Made by a program: the position numbers and the translations under genes. Of a stretch of 64,000 bases of DNA, positions 33,614-47,384 are shown piece after piece. Position 1 is the first letter of the stretch. Each line of letters starts with the position of its first letter. Under the pieces are notes generated by a model. That model worked only from the letters and a program-made list of their open reading frames with translations, was not told the DNA's origin and did no database searches. Source of the DNA: Ailurus styani (taxonomy: Eukaryota > Chordata > Mammalia > Carnivora > Ailuridae); contig LNAC01000374.1 in NCBI GenBank assembly GCA_002007465.1, forward strand, positions 345,569 through 409,568, given 5' to 3'.

Positions 33614-34405
33614 TGTGTGTGTACCACTGCTTCTTCATTCCCTCAACCATGGATGGACATGTAGCTTGCTTTCATGTCTTGGCTATTGTAAATAATGCTG
33701 CCAGAGTGCATCTGGTATAATGAATACTGGAGTGCATATTTTAATGAGTTAGGGTTTTCATTACCTTTGGATATATTTCCAAAAGTGCAATTGCTGGATC
33801 ATATGATAGTTCTATTTTTATTTTTAGGATCCTTCCATAGTGAATATGCCAATTTGCAATTCCACCAACAGCGTGCAAGGATTCCCTTTTTTCCACATTC
33901 ATGCCAGCTTTCTTATCTCTTGTCCTTTTAATGATAGCCATTCTAAAAGGTGTGAGGTGGTATCTCATTGTGGTTTTGATTCACATTTTCCTAGCATAGG
34001 ACTAGTGATGTTGACCATCTCTTCATGTACCTATTGGCCCTGCATATGTCTTCTTTGGAGAAATATCTTTTCAGGTCCTTTGCCCATTTTTTAATGGGGT
34101 TATTTGGTTTTTTGCTATTGAGTTTTTACTATGTTTTGGATATTAACCCCTGATCAGATATACAATTTGCAAATCTTTTTCCCATTCTGTATGTTTTCTT
34201 TTCACTTCGTTGATGGTTCTCCTTGCTATGCAGAAGCTTGTTAGTTTGGTGTAGTTGATTCTTGATTCTTTTTTGTTGTGTTGCTTGTGCTTCAGATGCC
34301 ATACACACAAAATCATTACCAAAATCCATACCCAAGAGCTTTGTCTCTATGTTTTCTCCTAGAAGTTTCATAGTTTCAATTCCTACATTTAAGACCCATT
34401 ACCCA
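33000..34405 (-). mobile_element. Older L1, 3' part
   Basis: Starts at the left with the 3'UTR ('ccagttttattgagaaataattgacat'). The right part translates on the - strand to ORF2 C-terminal pieces such as IKIELSYDPAIALLEIYPK and a frame containing LLGENIETKLLGMDFGNDF. 5'-truncated and full of stops. Confidence 0.87.
33566..33622. repeat. (GT)n microsatellite
   Basis: About 28 GT units with one A interruption, inside the L1. Confidence 0.95.
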
Positions 34406-35269
34406 TTTTCTTAACTAGAGAGCCAAAAGCCAAGTTGCAAACCACCACTAACAATGGAATGTTTCTCATTATAATCCAAGCGTTTAAGTTACCAGAGTTT
34501 TTAACATTTGTAGCCAAAACACTCATAAATCAATAACATTTTACTATTTCCTATTCGATTTCAATGAAATTAATAGAGTAAATAAGCCAAAGGAATACTT
34601 CGAAGTTAGACATTCTAATATGGAAAATGGAATTCTAATATGAGGAATTCAAGGATATGTAAAATGTGTTCAGGGCCAGTTGAAAACCAAGTTTAGCTAA
34701 TGTGTTTCCAGCCAATTCAGCTTAGTAAAAGAAAGTTCCCTGTTTACATAGTCTCTTTTGTTAAAAAAAAATGCTTTCATGAAAAGAAAATAAAAAGTAG
34801 ATGATAACGATGTTGATGATGATGTCAAAACCCTCCAACTCTTTAAAATTTAAGTTATCTTGTGATTTAAAAAAAATTTTTTTTTACATTGTAGTGTGAG
34901 TAAGTACTTAAGGGCTCCAAGTTCTCATCCTTCCACGCCATCTGCAAAGGATGAAAGTACAAACATCTGATGCAGAGTTTGGCAGGCAGGATTCCTGGCT
35001 ATAGGGTGTCAACGGAGTGGGGGAGGGTGGAAGGGCATTTGGCAGGAACGTCCAAAATAACAACCCACACCCATAATTCACCTCCTACTTTATCTCACCA
35101 TCCAGCTCTACCAGGAGAGGATTTCCTATGCCCAAAGCAAAAGAAGTCAACAACTATATAAGGACAAAATCTTAAGTCTCTGTAACTACCCTATGGTGGT
35201 TACTGTCTCTTTGTGTTTGTGTGTTTGTTTTTTAATCCACTCTCCTGTTGCCTGAGAAAGGCAATAGGC
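34406..35269. other. Unassigned intronic sequence
   Basis: No exon or repeat recognised. Confidence 0.4.
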
Positions 35270-35640
35270 TCTCCTAGAAGACTGCTGGCCTAACGTGCTT
35301 CACAGCACCCCCACGTCCTGGTTCTAAGATTTGTAGCAATGACTTACCCTCTCGAGACTTAGTTTGTAAAATGGCAAAAAAAAAAAAATCATTTACCCTT
35401 AGTTTGTAAAATGGCAATAAAATCTTTCACCCTATCCACACCCCGGAGCCCTCATGTTTGCTTCTTTATTACATAAATTACCTCCTTGAATCTAGACAAC
35501 AGCTCTATTATGTAGATAAAATGAAGCACACCAGGAAGGCAAGACCCAAGGACATTCAGTACCTTGTCACAAGACTCAGGCTCATAAATAATAATAAGAC
35601 TGAGGACTTGCATGCTTTTAAAGCCTATACTCCTTCCCCT
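35270..35640 (+). repeat. MIR-like region with a 40-bp tandem duplication
   Basis: 35300-35430 has MIR words, with 'cttagtttgtaaaatggcaa' present twice (35358 and 35398). 35480-35640 looks like a second MIR ('ctatgtagataaaatgaag', 'ttgtcacaagactcaggctc'). Confidence 0.5.
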
Positions 35641-35689
35641 AGACTGTGAACACTCTGTGAGATCGTGTGTGTAAAGACAAAAGCAATTA

Positions 35690-35835
35690 TTAGTTATCTT
35701 TTCAACCAAAAATACTTATTGAATGCCAGTTACCTTAATAAGCATGAGACTAAAGGGTGACTACAGTATGATCCTTGCTCTGAAGGGGAGAAAGGAGAAG
35801 ACAGAAAGTTAATCTAGGATTACCAGTGAGACAAG
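35690..35835 (+). repeat. Possible L2 fragment
   Basis: 'aatacttattgaatgccagttaccttaataagcatgagac' resembles the L2 'tattgagtgcctactatgtgccagg' stretch. Confidence 0.45.
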
Positions 35836-36885
35836 GGCAAAAATCTAGGTGCACACAGATTGGGGCCACATTAAGATTTAGAAAAGGTTTTCTTTCACCC
35901 TTGAGAATTTCTAATTCTCCAAAAATTTTTCTGTCTGTAGTCTGGTTAGCTATATTGTGCTGCTGTTGATTTATTAGTTTTGATAATGTACTGTGGTTAT
36001 GTAATATATCACCATTAGGGGAAGTTGGATAAAGAGTACATAGGACCTCTGTGCTATTTTTGTAACTTCTTGTGAGTCTATAATATTTCAAAATTAAGAG
36101 TTAAAAAACAATCCCCAAGAAGAATTGTATCATGAGTCCTTATCAGCAAATGCTTTACTTATTACCTAAACAGTATCATTAAACAAAAACAATCATTTTA
36201 CTTAATACTTCGGAGAGACAAGGAACCAGTGAGGAAACAGGAAACAGAAGAAACCCAAACATAAACTTGATGCACCTCAGTGTTTTGCCAAGAACTGATG
36301 GAGCTGGGGAAGTCCTCGCTTCTAGATTCCAAATGGATGTTCACAAGACCATCTGGGCTTTTCCTTAGGTCTTGCAGTAGGCATATCTTCTAGCAATTTT
36401 CCTCTAACCATTAAGAAGGAGAAAGGAAGAGGTCTTCCCAGAACAGACCATCAGGATATGAAAAAAGAGAATACTGACCTATTTCCCCACCTCCAAAAGA
36501 TGAGAGAATAAACTCTCCTATATGCAGACTACAGAATTATCTATTATTCCACCTTATATTTTTGAAGGTTACTAATACGTTTGTATTGTTCTTTCTTTGA
36601 GTTTGGAATCATATTTTTAAATTTTAAATAGAAAATTAACAAGTCTGTTCAAATACACCATCATCATCTGTATAAAGGGAAACAGAAGTACTGCATTTGT
36701 GAACTAAATAGTTTTGCGAACATAATTTCACACATTAGGACAAACTTGTTAAAGTGAGATGTGCTTGGAATTGGGTGTTCTACTTAGGTTTGTTTTTTTG
36801 TTTTTTGTTTTGTCTGAAAAACTGTAAACATTTATACCATTTTTATTTCAAGCACTATGATTGTGGTTATAATTGTAGTTATTAT
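35836..36885. other. Unassigned intronic sequence
   Basis: No exon or clear repeat recognised. Confidence 0.4.
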
Positions 36886-37110
36886 ATTTATCATTTATTG
36901 AGAGCTTTCCATGGACCATGAACTATGTACTCAGTGCCTTATAAACATTATCTGATTTTATCCCTGTAAAAGCCCTAAGAGATATTCTCATTTTGCAGAA
37001 GAGGAAACAGAAAATGAGAAATATTGAGTAGCGTGCCTGGGATCATTCCCTAGTAATTGTTGCAAAAGAGATTTCATTCCAAGCCTATCTCCTTGAAAAG
37101 CCTATGGTAG
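36886..37110 (+). repeat. MIR
   Basis: 'tttattgagagctttccatggaccatgaactatg', 'cattatctgattttatccctgtaaaagccc', 'cattttgcagaagaggaaacag' form a near full-length MIR. Confidence 0.75.
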
Positions 37111-37872
37111 TAAAACATGATTCAGTTCTAATATTTTCTAATACTATAATATCTTAGAATTAAAAGGGTCCTTAAAAGATCATCTGATCTAACACACTGG
37201 CCTTGAGACAAACTAGATATTTCTCCATTTTAGAGATTAAGCAATAAGGAAATATTGACCAGCCCAAAGTCACAAAACTGGTACATCTAAACAAAAACAA
37301 AGTTTGCACAACCTGGGGTAAGGCCCTCCTCATCCATGCCCGGTATTTATGGATCTCCTCCTATGAGTTCGTTCCATCCATTCTACAGATATCTCCCAGT
37401 GTACACCAACAGAAGTACTATGATACCCATGTAAATAATTTGAATGTATAGAAAATTAAACTCAACCTGTATTGACCCCAGGATTTTGCTTAGAAGGCAC
37501 TTTTATTTTTAGCACATGATACAGAACTATACACATAAAAGTACCAATAAATATTTACTCAATTCCCAAGTTAGCCTACCTCTCTGTCCTCCTGGATATA
37601 TTCTCCCCTCAACCCTAGCAGTTTTAATTTTTGTCCTGCACATAGGGATCAGATACTGTCTCGTCCTCTTCAATTTTGCACCTCCACCCATCACTCTGAT
37701 CAGAACAAACAAAAGCTTTTTCCTTCTTTGGAGATAAACGGGAATCAACAAGACATGAATATTTTAAATTTGGGTTTATTGTCTATCACAATAATGCCAA
37801 AATCCAAGTTAAGGAAAAAAAATTGTATAAAGTGAGAGCTCCTGTTACTTGTGTTAAAAATGATATTTTCCT
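37111..37872. other. Unassigned intronic sequence
   Basis: Includes part of another MIR-like stretch at 37170-37270 ('ccttgagacaaactagatatttctccattttagag'). No exon seen. Confidence 0.4.
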
Positions 37873-38080
37873 GGGGTGCTTGGGTGGCTCAGTGGGTTAA
37901 GCATCTGACTCTTGATTTCAGCTCAGGTCATTATCTCAGGGTTGTGAGATCAAGCCCCATGTCAGGCTCCATGCTGGTCCTTGAGCCTGCTTATGTAAGA
38001 TTCTCTCTCCTGCTCTCTCTGCCGCTCCCTACCACCCCCTCCCCTGTGCACTCATTCTCTCAAAAGAAAGCAAGAAACAG
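37873..38080 (+). mobile_element. SINEC, older copy
   Basis: Head 'ggggtgcttgggtggctcagtgggttaag', body 'ctgactcttgatttcagctcagg', weak A-rich end. Confidence 0.9.
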
Positions 38081-39413
38081 TTGTATTTTATAGTAATTTG
38101 GCTGTTTGATTTTTTTTTTGCTAAGTTGATTCATTTTATAATTATTTCAGTATTACATGAATTAACTAGGGTCACCTTATTTCTTAAATCTTCCATAATA
38201 ACAAATATATCTTTTTTTAAGTAACCGGTACTCTCAAAAAAAAAAAAAAAACCTCTGAGAATTATCTTTTGTGTGGACTCTTGGGGATTTTGCACCTGCT
38301 GCTGGATACCATGTGGAGCCCTTGCTTCTGGCAGATATCCCAGCTCCTCCTTCCACTCTCCATCTCCATCATTCCTCCTCAACTTCCCCTCAGTATTGTC
38401 CCTGGAACTCAAGTTCTCCTTCCATAGTGAAAAACAACACAGTTCTCTGGCCTGAGTTCCTTCCTCCAAACTCAACGCCAGGTCCACCTTTAGTCAAGGT
38501 GCTCAGTTGAAACAAATGTCACCCATATGATTAGCTACAAAAAGGGACAGCAGATAATCTGATATGTTCTTTAGTAGTAAGATTCACCCTTCTTAAAAGG
38601 CAGCCAAGAGTTAAAATATTTAATTTGTTTTTGTTAGAGAATTGAATATGCACTTGAACTGAGAGGCCATACAATTACATGAGCTAATTCATTAAAACAT
38701 GTAATTATGCTGCTGGCCGCTAACCATCATTTCTCTTAACTCTTAACTAATATATTTAGAGACAAATAATGTCTTTTCTGTTTCCAGCATCTGAGACTCC
38801 AGTGAATCGCTATCTAGTCAGACAGTTTCATCTTACGTCTCTCAAATACTTTTTTAATTGAAGCTTCATAAAATTAGGCTTTTGAGTTCAAGAGAAAGTC
38901 AGCTTATAGAGTAGCAAGTCCTCATTTTTTACATAGGAAGAAACTGAGGTCATATAGCTGGGCTCCCTTTTGTTGTCTGTTGTATTATTCTTTACTCACT
39001 CTTAAAAGTGGGCCTCCAAATTTCATATGTCGGACAAGAAGGGTGAGAAATATAAGAAGTGTAGAACATCACCTTAAAGTAGAAAGAAACTACACTGAGG
39101 TAATTAAAATAAATTAATTACCACCAAAATCTTAGCCTCAAATACTAAGACTTTGCCAATACACTAAGCTTAGTATAATCATTATTCACTTACCTTCCTA
39201 GAGATAAACATTTTCAATCATTCTCACAACCAGGTAGAGAATGGGCAGGGAGAGAAGGGTCTGGTCACGTCTCTCCAAGTCCATGCCTGCCGTCAGACCC
39301 AGAGAAACTTTAATGACAGGGGCTTTTATCAATTTCAGAATAGATGAAGATTCAGGGGATGCTTTCATTATCTGTCTTCCCTTTCCAGCCCGTGCTCCCA
39401 TGCTATTCCTCAG
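38081..39413. other. Unassigned intronic sequence
   Basis: A GC-richer part at 38270-38500 has short open frames on both strands but no recognisable protein. A 16-A run sits at about 38237. Confidence 0.4.
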
Positions 39414-39430
39414 ACAACTAAATTGTTTTC

Positions 39431-39616
39431 AAAGATTTATTTATTTACTTTGGAGAGAGCAAGAGGCACAAGCGTAGGAAGGGCAGAAGGAGAGGAAGAG
39501 AAGCAGAGAAGCACTGAGAGTGGAGCCTGACTCAGGGCTTGATCTCCGACCTGAGATCATGACCTGAGGTAAAACCAAGAGTCAGACGTTTAACCGACAG
39601 AGCCACCCAGCACCCC
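39431..39616 (-). mobile_element. SINEC
   Basis: Reverse-oriented SINE. Its flanks at 39414-39435 and 39617-39638 are 22-bp repeats differing at two positions. Confidence 0.92.
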
Positions 39617-39638
39617 ACAACTAAACTGTCTTCAAAGA

Positions 39639-42600
39639 TACAGCCCCTTCCGTGGTGTGCCCTGCAGATACTGAATCTGGCCCTTGAGACCATGCCTCTG
39701 AGATGGGGGAGTCTGAGGGTTGCTATACAGGTGTCCACTGAAGCTATGGTAGAAGAAACTTTGTCAACTCCTCAGAAGTAATCTGTGAACTATCAGAATC
39801 TTCCTGACATTTCTATTTTCCAGACAGATATTTGCTTTTCTCTAGGTACCCCCAAATAGCGTGGGCACCAAATACCTATAATGCTTAACCTCTCCCATCA
39901 CCTCTCCCTGCCAAAAAAGAATACTATGTCATCCACCTTTCTTCCTGTACTGAGGCTGGTGCCCGAGGGGAGAGATACAGTCGAGACCATGTTCATGTTG
40001 AATAGAGTCACCCTAAATTGCTCTTTTTGTCCCTCACCCACCCCAGCACACACAATTTCCTGAGACGGAATAATATGTTTTCCGACTTCACGGATATTGA
40101 AAGGACACTTAGTGAAGTAATGCAATGCATCTTCGCTGTTGTGCGAAGCTAGGCAAAGTTCATTAGCAAAGGCATTAGCAAGTTATGAATTGGTAGCAAA
40201 TAAATCCCACACTGGTTGTAAGCTACCTGCTACCATGCCAATCTGATTTCCTATTTATCCTGTGGGGTGAGATGGTCTTTGCCTTGAGATGAAATGGGTA
40301 TGTGAAAATTGAATGCGTCTCCCTGGCCTTTCCCACGTCCTTCAGGCTTTGATCCTGCCCTGTGCTCACTTTCTCTTCCTTTACATCTCTCCCACCTACG
40401 GTCTGCTTAGTGCCAAGTGAAACCAGCAGCATTTCCTTGCCTGACCTCCAAGGGGCCCAGATATTGATTTGCAATTCTAATCTACCATTTCCTCTTCCCC
40501 CTCACCTCCACCTGATCTCTCCCTTTTCGTCTTAACCATTGTCTCTATTCCTCAGCCACACTGTACCTCTTGACAAAACACACACCAAGAGGAAACTCTT
40601 GCCTCTTGGTCCCCAGTCTTGCAACCAGAATTCTTATTTCTACCCACCTCTTATCTTTAAGATCCCCTCCTCATGAATTAGGAGGTTCAAAGAGGAAAGT
40701 TTCCTATTAAACCCACTTTCTGCAGATTACATATGCACCTATTTTGCAGTTACCTGCATTCAGGGACTTTATGGCTAATTTTTGCAACATTCATTGGAAC
40801 ATTGGTTCCAACATCTGATCCTCACAACGTTAAGGGAGCTATCATCACCCTACAGGTTCCTCTAGCTGTAACCATTTAACATATAAATCTTTTTTTGTAG
40901 ATTTGAAATTGAAATGTTAGAGAATAAAACATGCTATTAGACATGAAATGACAAATTCTGAACAAAATTTATAAATGTACATGCCTGGATCTCCTGAGAG
41001 ACATCATGTAAGCTACCACACAAAGCTGTTTTGAAAGCTTGTATCCAGGTTTCCTGGCACAGGTATAAATTAATGAAAATAACTGATTAGATTCTCAGAT
41101 GCACCAGGCACCAGCTTCTGACATAGAACACAATTGACCCTGCTATTACATTCACCCACAAAAACTCTGATCCTTGTCTTTCCATTCCAGCTTCTTCTCT
41201 CCTCCTGCTCACCCTTGGCCTTCTGATATTTTAGTAGGCTTTCCCCAGAGCAGGCTAGAAATACTTGACTCATTTTCAATGGTCCAGAAGATAAGCCATT
41301 TTTACTTTCCTAGTTGTGGCTGATTTGTTGAAAACTGAAAAACTGCTTCGTGGTTTATAAATGTTTCTACTTTCTCACCCATTTCCAGCTTAGACAAGAA
41401 GATGTCATCATTCATGTTTTCTGTTAGATTCTCTTAACCTCTACTTAACCTCCCTCTTTGTATTAAAATCAAGAGAGGTGGCTAGTTTAGCTAAGTTAAA
41501 TTTAGATTTTTATTTCTCCACTTCTGCCTGTAGCCCTCAACCGTGATCTTGAGAGCTCCCTGGAAAGAAGGATTGTTTTTGTTTGTTCAAATTCAATAAC
41601 TTTTCTCAGCAACTGAGCATTCATCCCCAGAGTTGACCTGAAATAATAAAGCAAATCATTTGTCCATCAAATCCATTTTAATGGAAAAAAAATCTATACA
41701 AATCTTGTTGTAGTGTTGCTGGCTCTTAGGCATCTTTTTCAAAGTTTCTACACTGGTAATATATGGCGGGTTCAATATTATTCTCATGGTCCATTATAGT
41801 CATTACCCAGGAAGAGCTGCACAAAGAAATTAAATAGACTTATTCCCTTCCCTCTAGGAGTTCACAATCTACGACAGCTTTAATGTCTGCCTTATAAGAT
41901 AGATCCGAATAGGCACAGGCTAGAATTATTAACTTAAAGATGTGAACAGATAGGTCAAGGCCAAACATTTTGTCATGATTAAATCCCTTTGACATTTTGC
42001 CTGTGGTGCAGCTCTAATGAATACCTGAATAGATAACTAAGGAATGAATGTGGGACTGATCAGGAAAAATGGAACTCAACAAAGCAGTGTGTTGTGGAGG
42101 AATCAAAGGAAGAATGATGCTATGTCATATAGAATAAAAATAAGGAGTGTTTGCAGACAGAGAGTAAGCATGAGAAGATTAGAGAAGTCAGTGAAATCTC
42201 CCAGCAGTCCATGATGGAGAGGCAGCAGAAGGAACAAGCTGAGGCGTGTGTGTGTTGGTGATGGGGTTAGTGCAACTTTTATAAAGCTATTATATGTGAC
42301 CCAGTCTCAGAATGGGTTCGCATTTAATGAAGCTCATATAGAATAAGGGCATTCACCTTTATTCATGCCTCTGAAAAGATTTAAAGAATCAGCCATTGTA
42401 TGTAGTCTACACGAGTCTTATTGAAGTACCATGCACTCTTCTCTATCATTCTTCAATCTCCAAGAACTTTTGACACTTCCCCCAAATTTCTCTCTTTGAT
42501 GCAACACCGTGTGGACCCCTCCTGCCTCCTTTCCCCCCATCACTCAGCCGTCACTCCTCATGCACTCCTGATACAGCACGCTCCTTGGCCACACAAAACT

Positions 42601-42784
42601 TTGCACATGAAATTCGTTTTCTATTCTAACTACTTTTTTCAGGAAAATTCATCTCTCAGTTTTGGGGGTTTTTCCCCCCTCAGGAAGTAGAGGGTAGAGG
42701 AGGAGTTCAGAGAAGAAGGTTAAAAGGCAATGCCAACATTATTGGTCATGGAATTTAAGAATTCAGGAGAAGATATAAACTATT
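39639..42784. other. Unassigned intronic sequence
   Basis: 3.1 kb without recognised exons. L2-like words occur near 41840-41900 ('tctaggagttcacaatctac') but are too weak to delimit. Confidence 0.4.
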
Positions 42785-42785
42785 A

Positions 42786-42822
<37 letters not shown>
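42785..42822. repeat. (CA)n microsatellite
   Basis: About 19 CA units with one T interruption. Confidence 0.95.
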
Positions 42823-42824
<2 letters not shown>

Positions 42825-44949
42825 AGACACACAGAGTAATAGCTTTGTCCCATCATTAATATTAAGTATATCAAAACCAGATAAGGGTATAATATACAAA
42901 TTTTCATTTTTAGGCCACAAATCTCAGACGTGCAAAGGTGAAATTTTGTGACTAAACTTAGAGCTCATGACTCCCACAAAAAAATGACAGACATTTAAAT
43001 TTGCTAATTCAAAGCAGCTTCGTTTAAAAATTGGCAACTTTATCTTTAAAGTACAATCTTAATCCCTTAAGAGTTCTTACCCAGTCCACCCATGCATTTT
43101 CCACCTCTTCCCAGTAGCTCGTAGGTTCAGAGGCAGCTTCTGAATCATGGAAGTGGAGGGCAGGTGGAGGGATGAACATCTACAGTAACTTTGCCAGCTC
43201 CATGTGAGGTTTAGCTCTTCTGTCAGGTGTTGGCCTCAGCACTCACCAAAGCGTTCAAACACTTCCATGTTCTCCAGCTGGCAGGGCCGGATAATCCACA
43301 TGCTTCTCTCCTGGCAGCAAAGCCTCTCTCCATTGACCGTCTGTCCATAGCAGCCTTCTCCGGAGAGCATAGGAAACCCTCAAATGGCCTTCAGCTGTCG
43401 GGAGCCCAGGGAGATATGGGGTTGACTCAGCCTGTTTTAGCTTACCTTGCCACCACAGTTCCTCACTCGCCTCGTATCACACAGGACATATGGCTTCTGC
43501 TAGGGACGTGCCCTTTCCTTGTGCTGCATATTAGGATTTGGGACAAGAATCACCTGTTTGGGCAACCCCCCAAGCTCTCTCAGTGATTTCTACCTCCCTT
43601 CTTCCCCAAAGGAGTTTTAGATTCCACTTTGACAGGGTGCTTCATCCTCACATCTTGTTTCCACTGAGTTCAAGAAAACTGCTTTGAGGGTATCATACAT
43701 GCCTACCCACCTCTACAGGTTGGAGAAACACTCAGTTCTCTGAGTCCTTCAGTATTTGGTCTTGACTGTCAAAACCAAGATGGTGGCATTCAAAAAAGTA
43801 AATAAAAAGAAAAAATAGGCTCTCTCAATATCTGGATTTTGCAGCTGAAAGCCATGACTTTTAAGCTTTGGAACTCAGACAAGAATTTGACTATTCCACA
43901 AAGGTGCTTTTGGGCTCTACCTTCTTTGAGCAATAAATTACAGTCCAACTGCCTTGTATTAGTGGCAGAAGGTAAAAAATGAATAACTAAGAAAGAAGAA
44001 TATTTAGATATGTGATAAAAGCATGCAGCATTTGATAAGCAGGAATTATATACACAAAACCATAGTAATTTGAAAAATTAATTACAATACCATACTTTAG
44101 TAAAATAGGAACTCTTTTGAGAATTTGAAAAATATTTAATATCAAATATTTACCTGGATTTCCCAATAATGATAAATGGATACAAGTGAATATACATGTT
44201 TATTCTCACTTTTGAGAAAATTCTAAAGGAAAATCAGAATACTTACAACTTAAATAATGGCAGATAGGGTTATTCACTTTATCAAGGAATATCTTCCTTT
44301 GGTGTTGTTTTTTTTAAGTCACATGAAAATGTACCTATTCTAGCTGGATTCTAACCCAAATGTCATGGCTATATCCTATATTCTTGCTGGTACCATTTCT
44401 TCCCACACTTTCATTCTGTTGCCCAAACCAGTTCCTCTTATTATACTTACATCTATCTTTTGCATAATTCTTATTTTTAATCTCTTTTTCCTATATTTTA
44501 CTATATGTTTTCTTTTCCTGTTGTTCTAACCAACACTGATCAGAATGTTATAGATGAAAACACCAAAATATAAAAGCTTTATTGAATTGTGAAAAATCCC
44601 AAATCATTGTGTTTACCTACTAACTTTCTTCTAATAGAATGTGTGGAACCATAGAGTTTGTGCTCAACATTAGGAAGGAACCAAGAGTAGTCTGCATGAT
44701 GCTCTCATCTACAGAAGCTACACTACCACAGACACTCTTCTCCAATCGGACCCCCGGAACCTACACTATTTTTAAACTTATTCTGGGGCAATTGCTGCAA
44801 ATGTTTAATATATATTATAATGTGCTATAGTCTATGTACTTAGATACACAAAATGTGCCAGACCGAAGTTACCATCTTCTGATTATTAACATGAATTATT
44901 TATATTGCTGAAGTTATAACTAGAGTCAGTTACATTATTGAAGTTCTGT
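42823..44949. other. Unassigned intronic sequence with a GC-richer block
   Basis: 43060-43620 is clearly GC-richer than its surroundings and has a 119-codon open frame on + (43227-43586) with no recognised domain. The rest is AT-rich. Confidence 0.4.
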
Positions 44950-45140
44950 TGAAAATAAATACTTGAAGGTATTGTCTAATTAAATCCTCACATGAACCCT
45001 GAAGGGTAAATATGTTCTCACCTCTCCACACAAGGGACTGTCTCAGATTGAGGAACTTGCTAAGATCCCTGGCTCCTATGTGCTGAATTTAAAACTTGAA
45101 CTCGGGTGTATCTCACCCAAGTCTGAGTTCTTTCCACTCC
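44950..45140 (+). repeat. MIR
   Basis: 'tctaattaaatcctcacatgaaccctgaagggtaaatatg' then 'cagattgaggaacttgctaagatccc' and 'aaacttgaactcggg'. Confidence 0.65.
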
Positions 45141-45204
45141 TCATACAAACACCCAAATCATGAGACATAATTGTTGCATATTATCTCTCATTTTATAAAA
45201 CAAA

Positions 45205-45650
45205 CATTTTTATTCCCAATTACAGATAAGCAAACTGATCAAGCAAGTTGAACTCAGTTCAGATCCGTCACTAACTGTTTCCCGGGGAAAAGGAGAAGTC
45301 ACTGGCAGGCACAGATAGAGTGTGGGCAAGGCCAGAGAGGCAGGAAAGGGCATGGTTGGTGCAGGAAATGAGAAGCTGGGGTGGTTTAAGAAAAACACGG
45401 AAGCAATCGCTTGCAGATAAAGTTACAGAAGATCATTGGAACCAGATTATGTAAGCCACTCTCAAGAATGGACTTTAGACTATAGTACATAAGTGATTGT
45501 AGCAGAAGTTATGCATAGAATAATATAAAGAGATGGATTGTTTTGGATGTTATTCTGGCAACTTACCAAAAATGATCTAGAATGTGAAACACTGAAAACA
45601 ATCCCTAAAAGAAGTGTCCACTGCACTGGAGTCACTAGAGAGGTAGAGGC
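45205..45650 (+). repeat. Probable L2
   Basis: Words such as 'aggcaggaaagggcatg' and 'gaaccagattatgtaagccactctcaagaatggac' follow the L2 body order. Confidence 0.5.
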
Positions 45651-47324
45651 TATGACCAAGTCAAGTTGGCTGCTGGTTTTTACATTGTTTTTATAAGACC
45701 TTAATGTATTTTTAATATATTTTTTCCCTGACTTTTACCTATAAAATACACAAACTATGTGTGGAATACAAGCCAAAGTTTTTGTCTACTACCCTGATTA
45801 TGATATGACTGGCTTTTTTTGACATTGCACTCCACAAACATCCAATGATTATCCCTACTTCTAGTTCCCAAAAGAGTCTTTTGATCCACTCTTTGCCTGT
45901 ATTTACATGTTTCTTAGTTTTCTTGTGTTATTTTCTCACTGCTTGCTTTAATAGCATAAAGCTTTTGGATCCAAATTGAAAATAAGGCAAAAGACAAAAC
46001 ACAATAGAAAACATTGTTAACAAACATACATGCAATAATGGACAATAGATGGACAATGTGTTTATTTGAATCAAATGGAAGGTACTATCTAGAAGTACAA
46101 TCTCTACTCCTTAATCAATAAGTAACTTTGCAACACAAAGCTGTTACTAAGAAAGTGTCAGTAAACAAACTTAAGAGATTTTACTCAGAACTCACAATAC
46201 ACAGTAACCTCACAGTAGTGGGAAAACAGTATAGATTTAAATAAAGTAAAATATTGTGTTTATAGGGCCAAGGCATATCTGTAAGATATAATTTTATTTT
46301 TTGTTTTAGTATGTTGGTGTTTTAGTCAGTAACACTACTCATGATAAGTTTGAAGTACAAGTGTGCATTCATTATTTTAATTCTTGGAGTTTCTTTGATG
46401 AAGGTCATGGTAAGAATGGGGCGAAATGGTGTTGAAAGTTTAGGGCACTTTACTGATCAAGCATCAGAGATGCCCTCAACCCTCAGCACTTTTCTAGTCT
46501 CTCTAAAAATTGCAGATCCATGGTTATGCGATTTAGAAAAGTAGCTTGCCCAGAACATCTTCAAAATATGAGTATATTTTATTATTCCTGCAAGCATTAA
46601 ACTGAAGGAAATAGAATGATTTGACCAGTTAGCTTACTTGGTTAGATCATGGTGCCAAAAGGAATATACAACTGAAAGTGGGCTCCTTTTGCAGATATTG
46701 TAAACATTATGTAAAAACCATTGTTAACAGCTTCTGTAACTGGAAATGTTATAATCACTAGTCACAGAAAACTAAAAAATAGTTTCTATACATTTATGAA
46801 AGTACAAGAGGTTCACTTTCAACTGGACAAATCCTTCCACTGGATAAATTACTCTCAGGTGTAAATTAAATGCTTATTTGGAGACTACATTAACTCTTAA
46901 AAATGACGTAGTCAGAAAACGGCATATATTCTGGAGTTGGAATATCCGTGTACTATGTAGGGTTTACAGTGGTGAGCTGAAGGAATGTCACACATGGAGA
47001 ATTCACTAAGTTTTCCGTACAGTTTCCCTAAGAAGAGTAAGTTCCATGCCAGTTTGTCAATTTAGGAAAACCTAGCTTTTGGATTTTTGTTCATTTGATT
47101 AATACAGATGCATATTCGAGATTCAAAATCTAAAATCCAACCTCTCTTTGGGATTTTTACCATGATTTGGTGACAGGTTACACCTAAGGTAAATACAATA
47201 TTATCCACCACTAGCTATACCAAAGAGCTCATCGAATTTCAAATATTCTTCTTTGCATCTCTTTCTTCCCTTAATTTTCTATTCCTTTCATCCTTTCTTC
47301 CCCTTGCCACAAATATAAATATAT
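45651..47324. other. Unassigned intronic sequence
   Basis: AT-rich, with no exon or repeat recognised. Confidence 0.4.
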
Positions 47325-47325
47325 A

Positions 47326-47383
<58 letters not shown>

Positions 47384-47384
47384 T
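47325..47384. repeat. Perfect 60-nt palindrome AGGA(TA)26TCCT
   Basis: A (TA)26 array whose two edges are also complementary, so the whole 60 nt is its own reverse complement and could extrude as a hairpin. Confidence 0.95.

Noticed and set aside
35358..35417. A third tail-only insertion (20-bp repeats around an A-run)
   Set aside because: The A-run abuts the left repeat and is followed by unique bases, so the A-tail would be on the wrong side. A 40-bp tandem duplication in MIR sequence explains it better.
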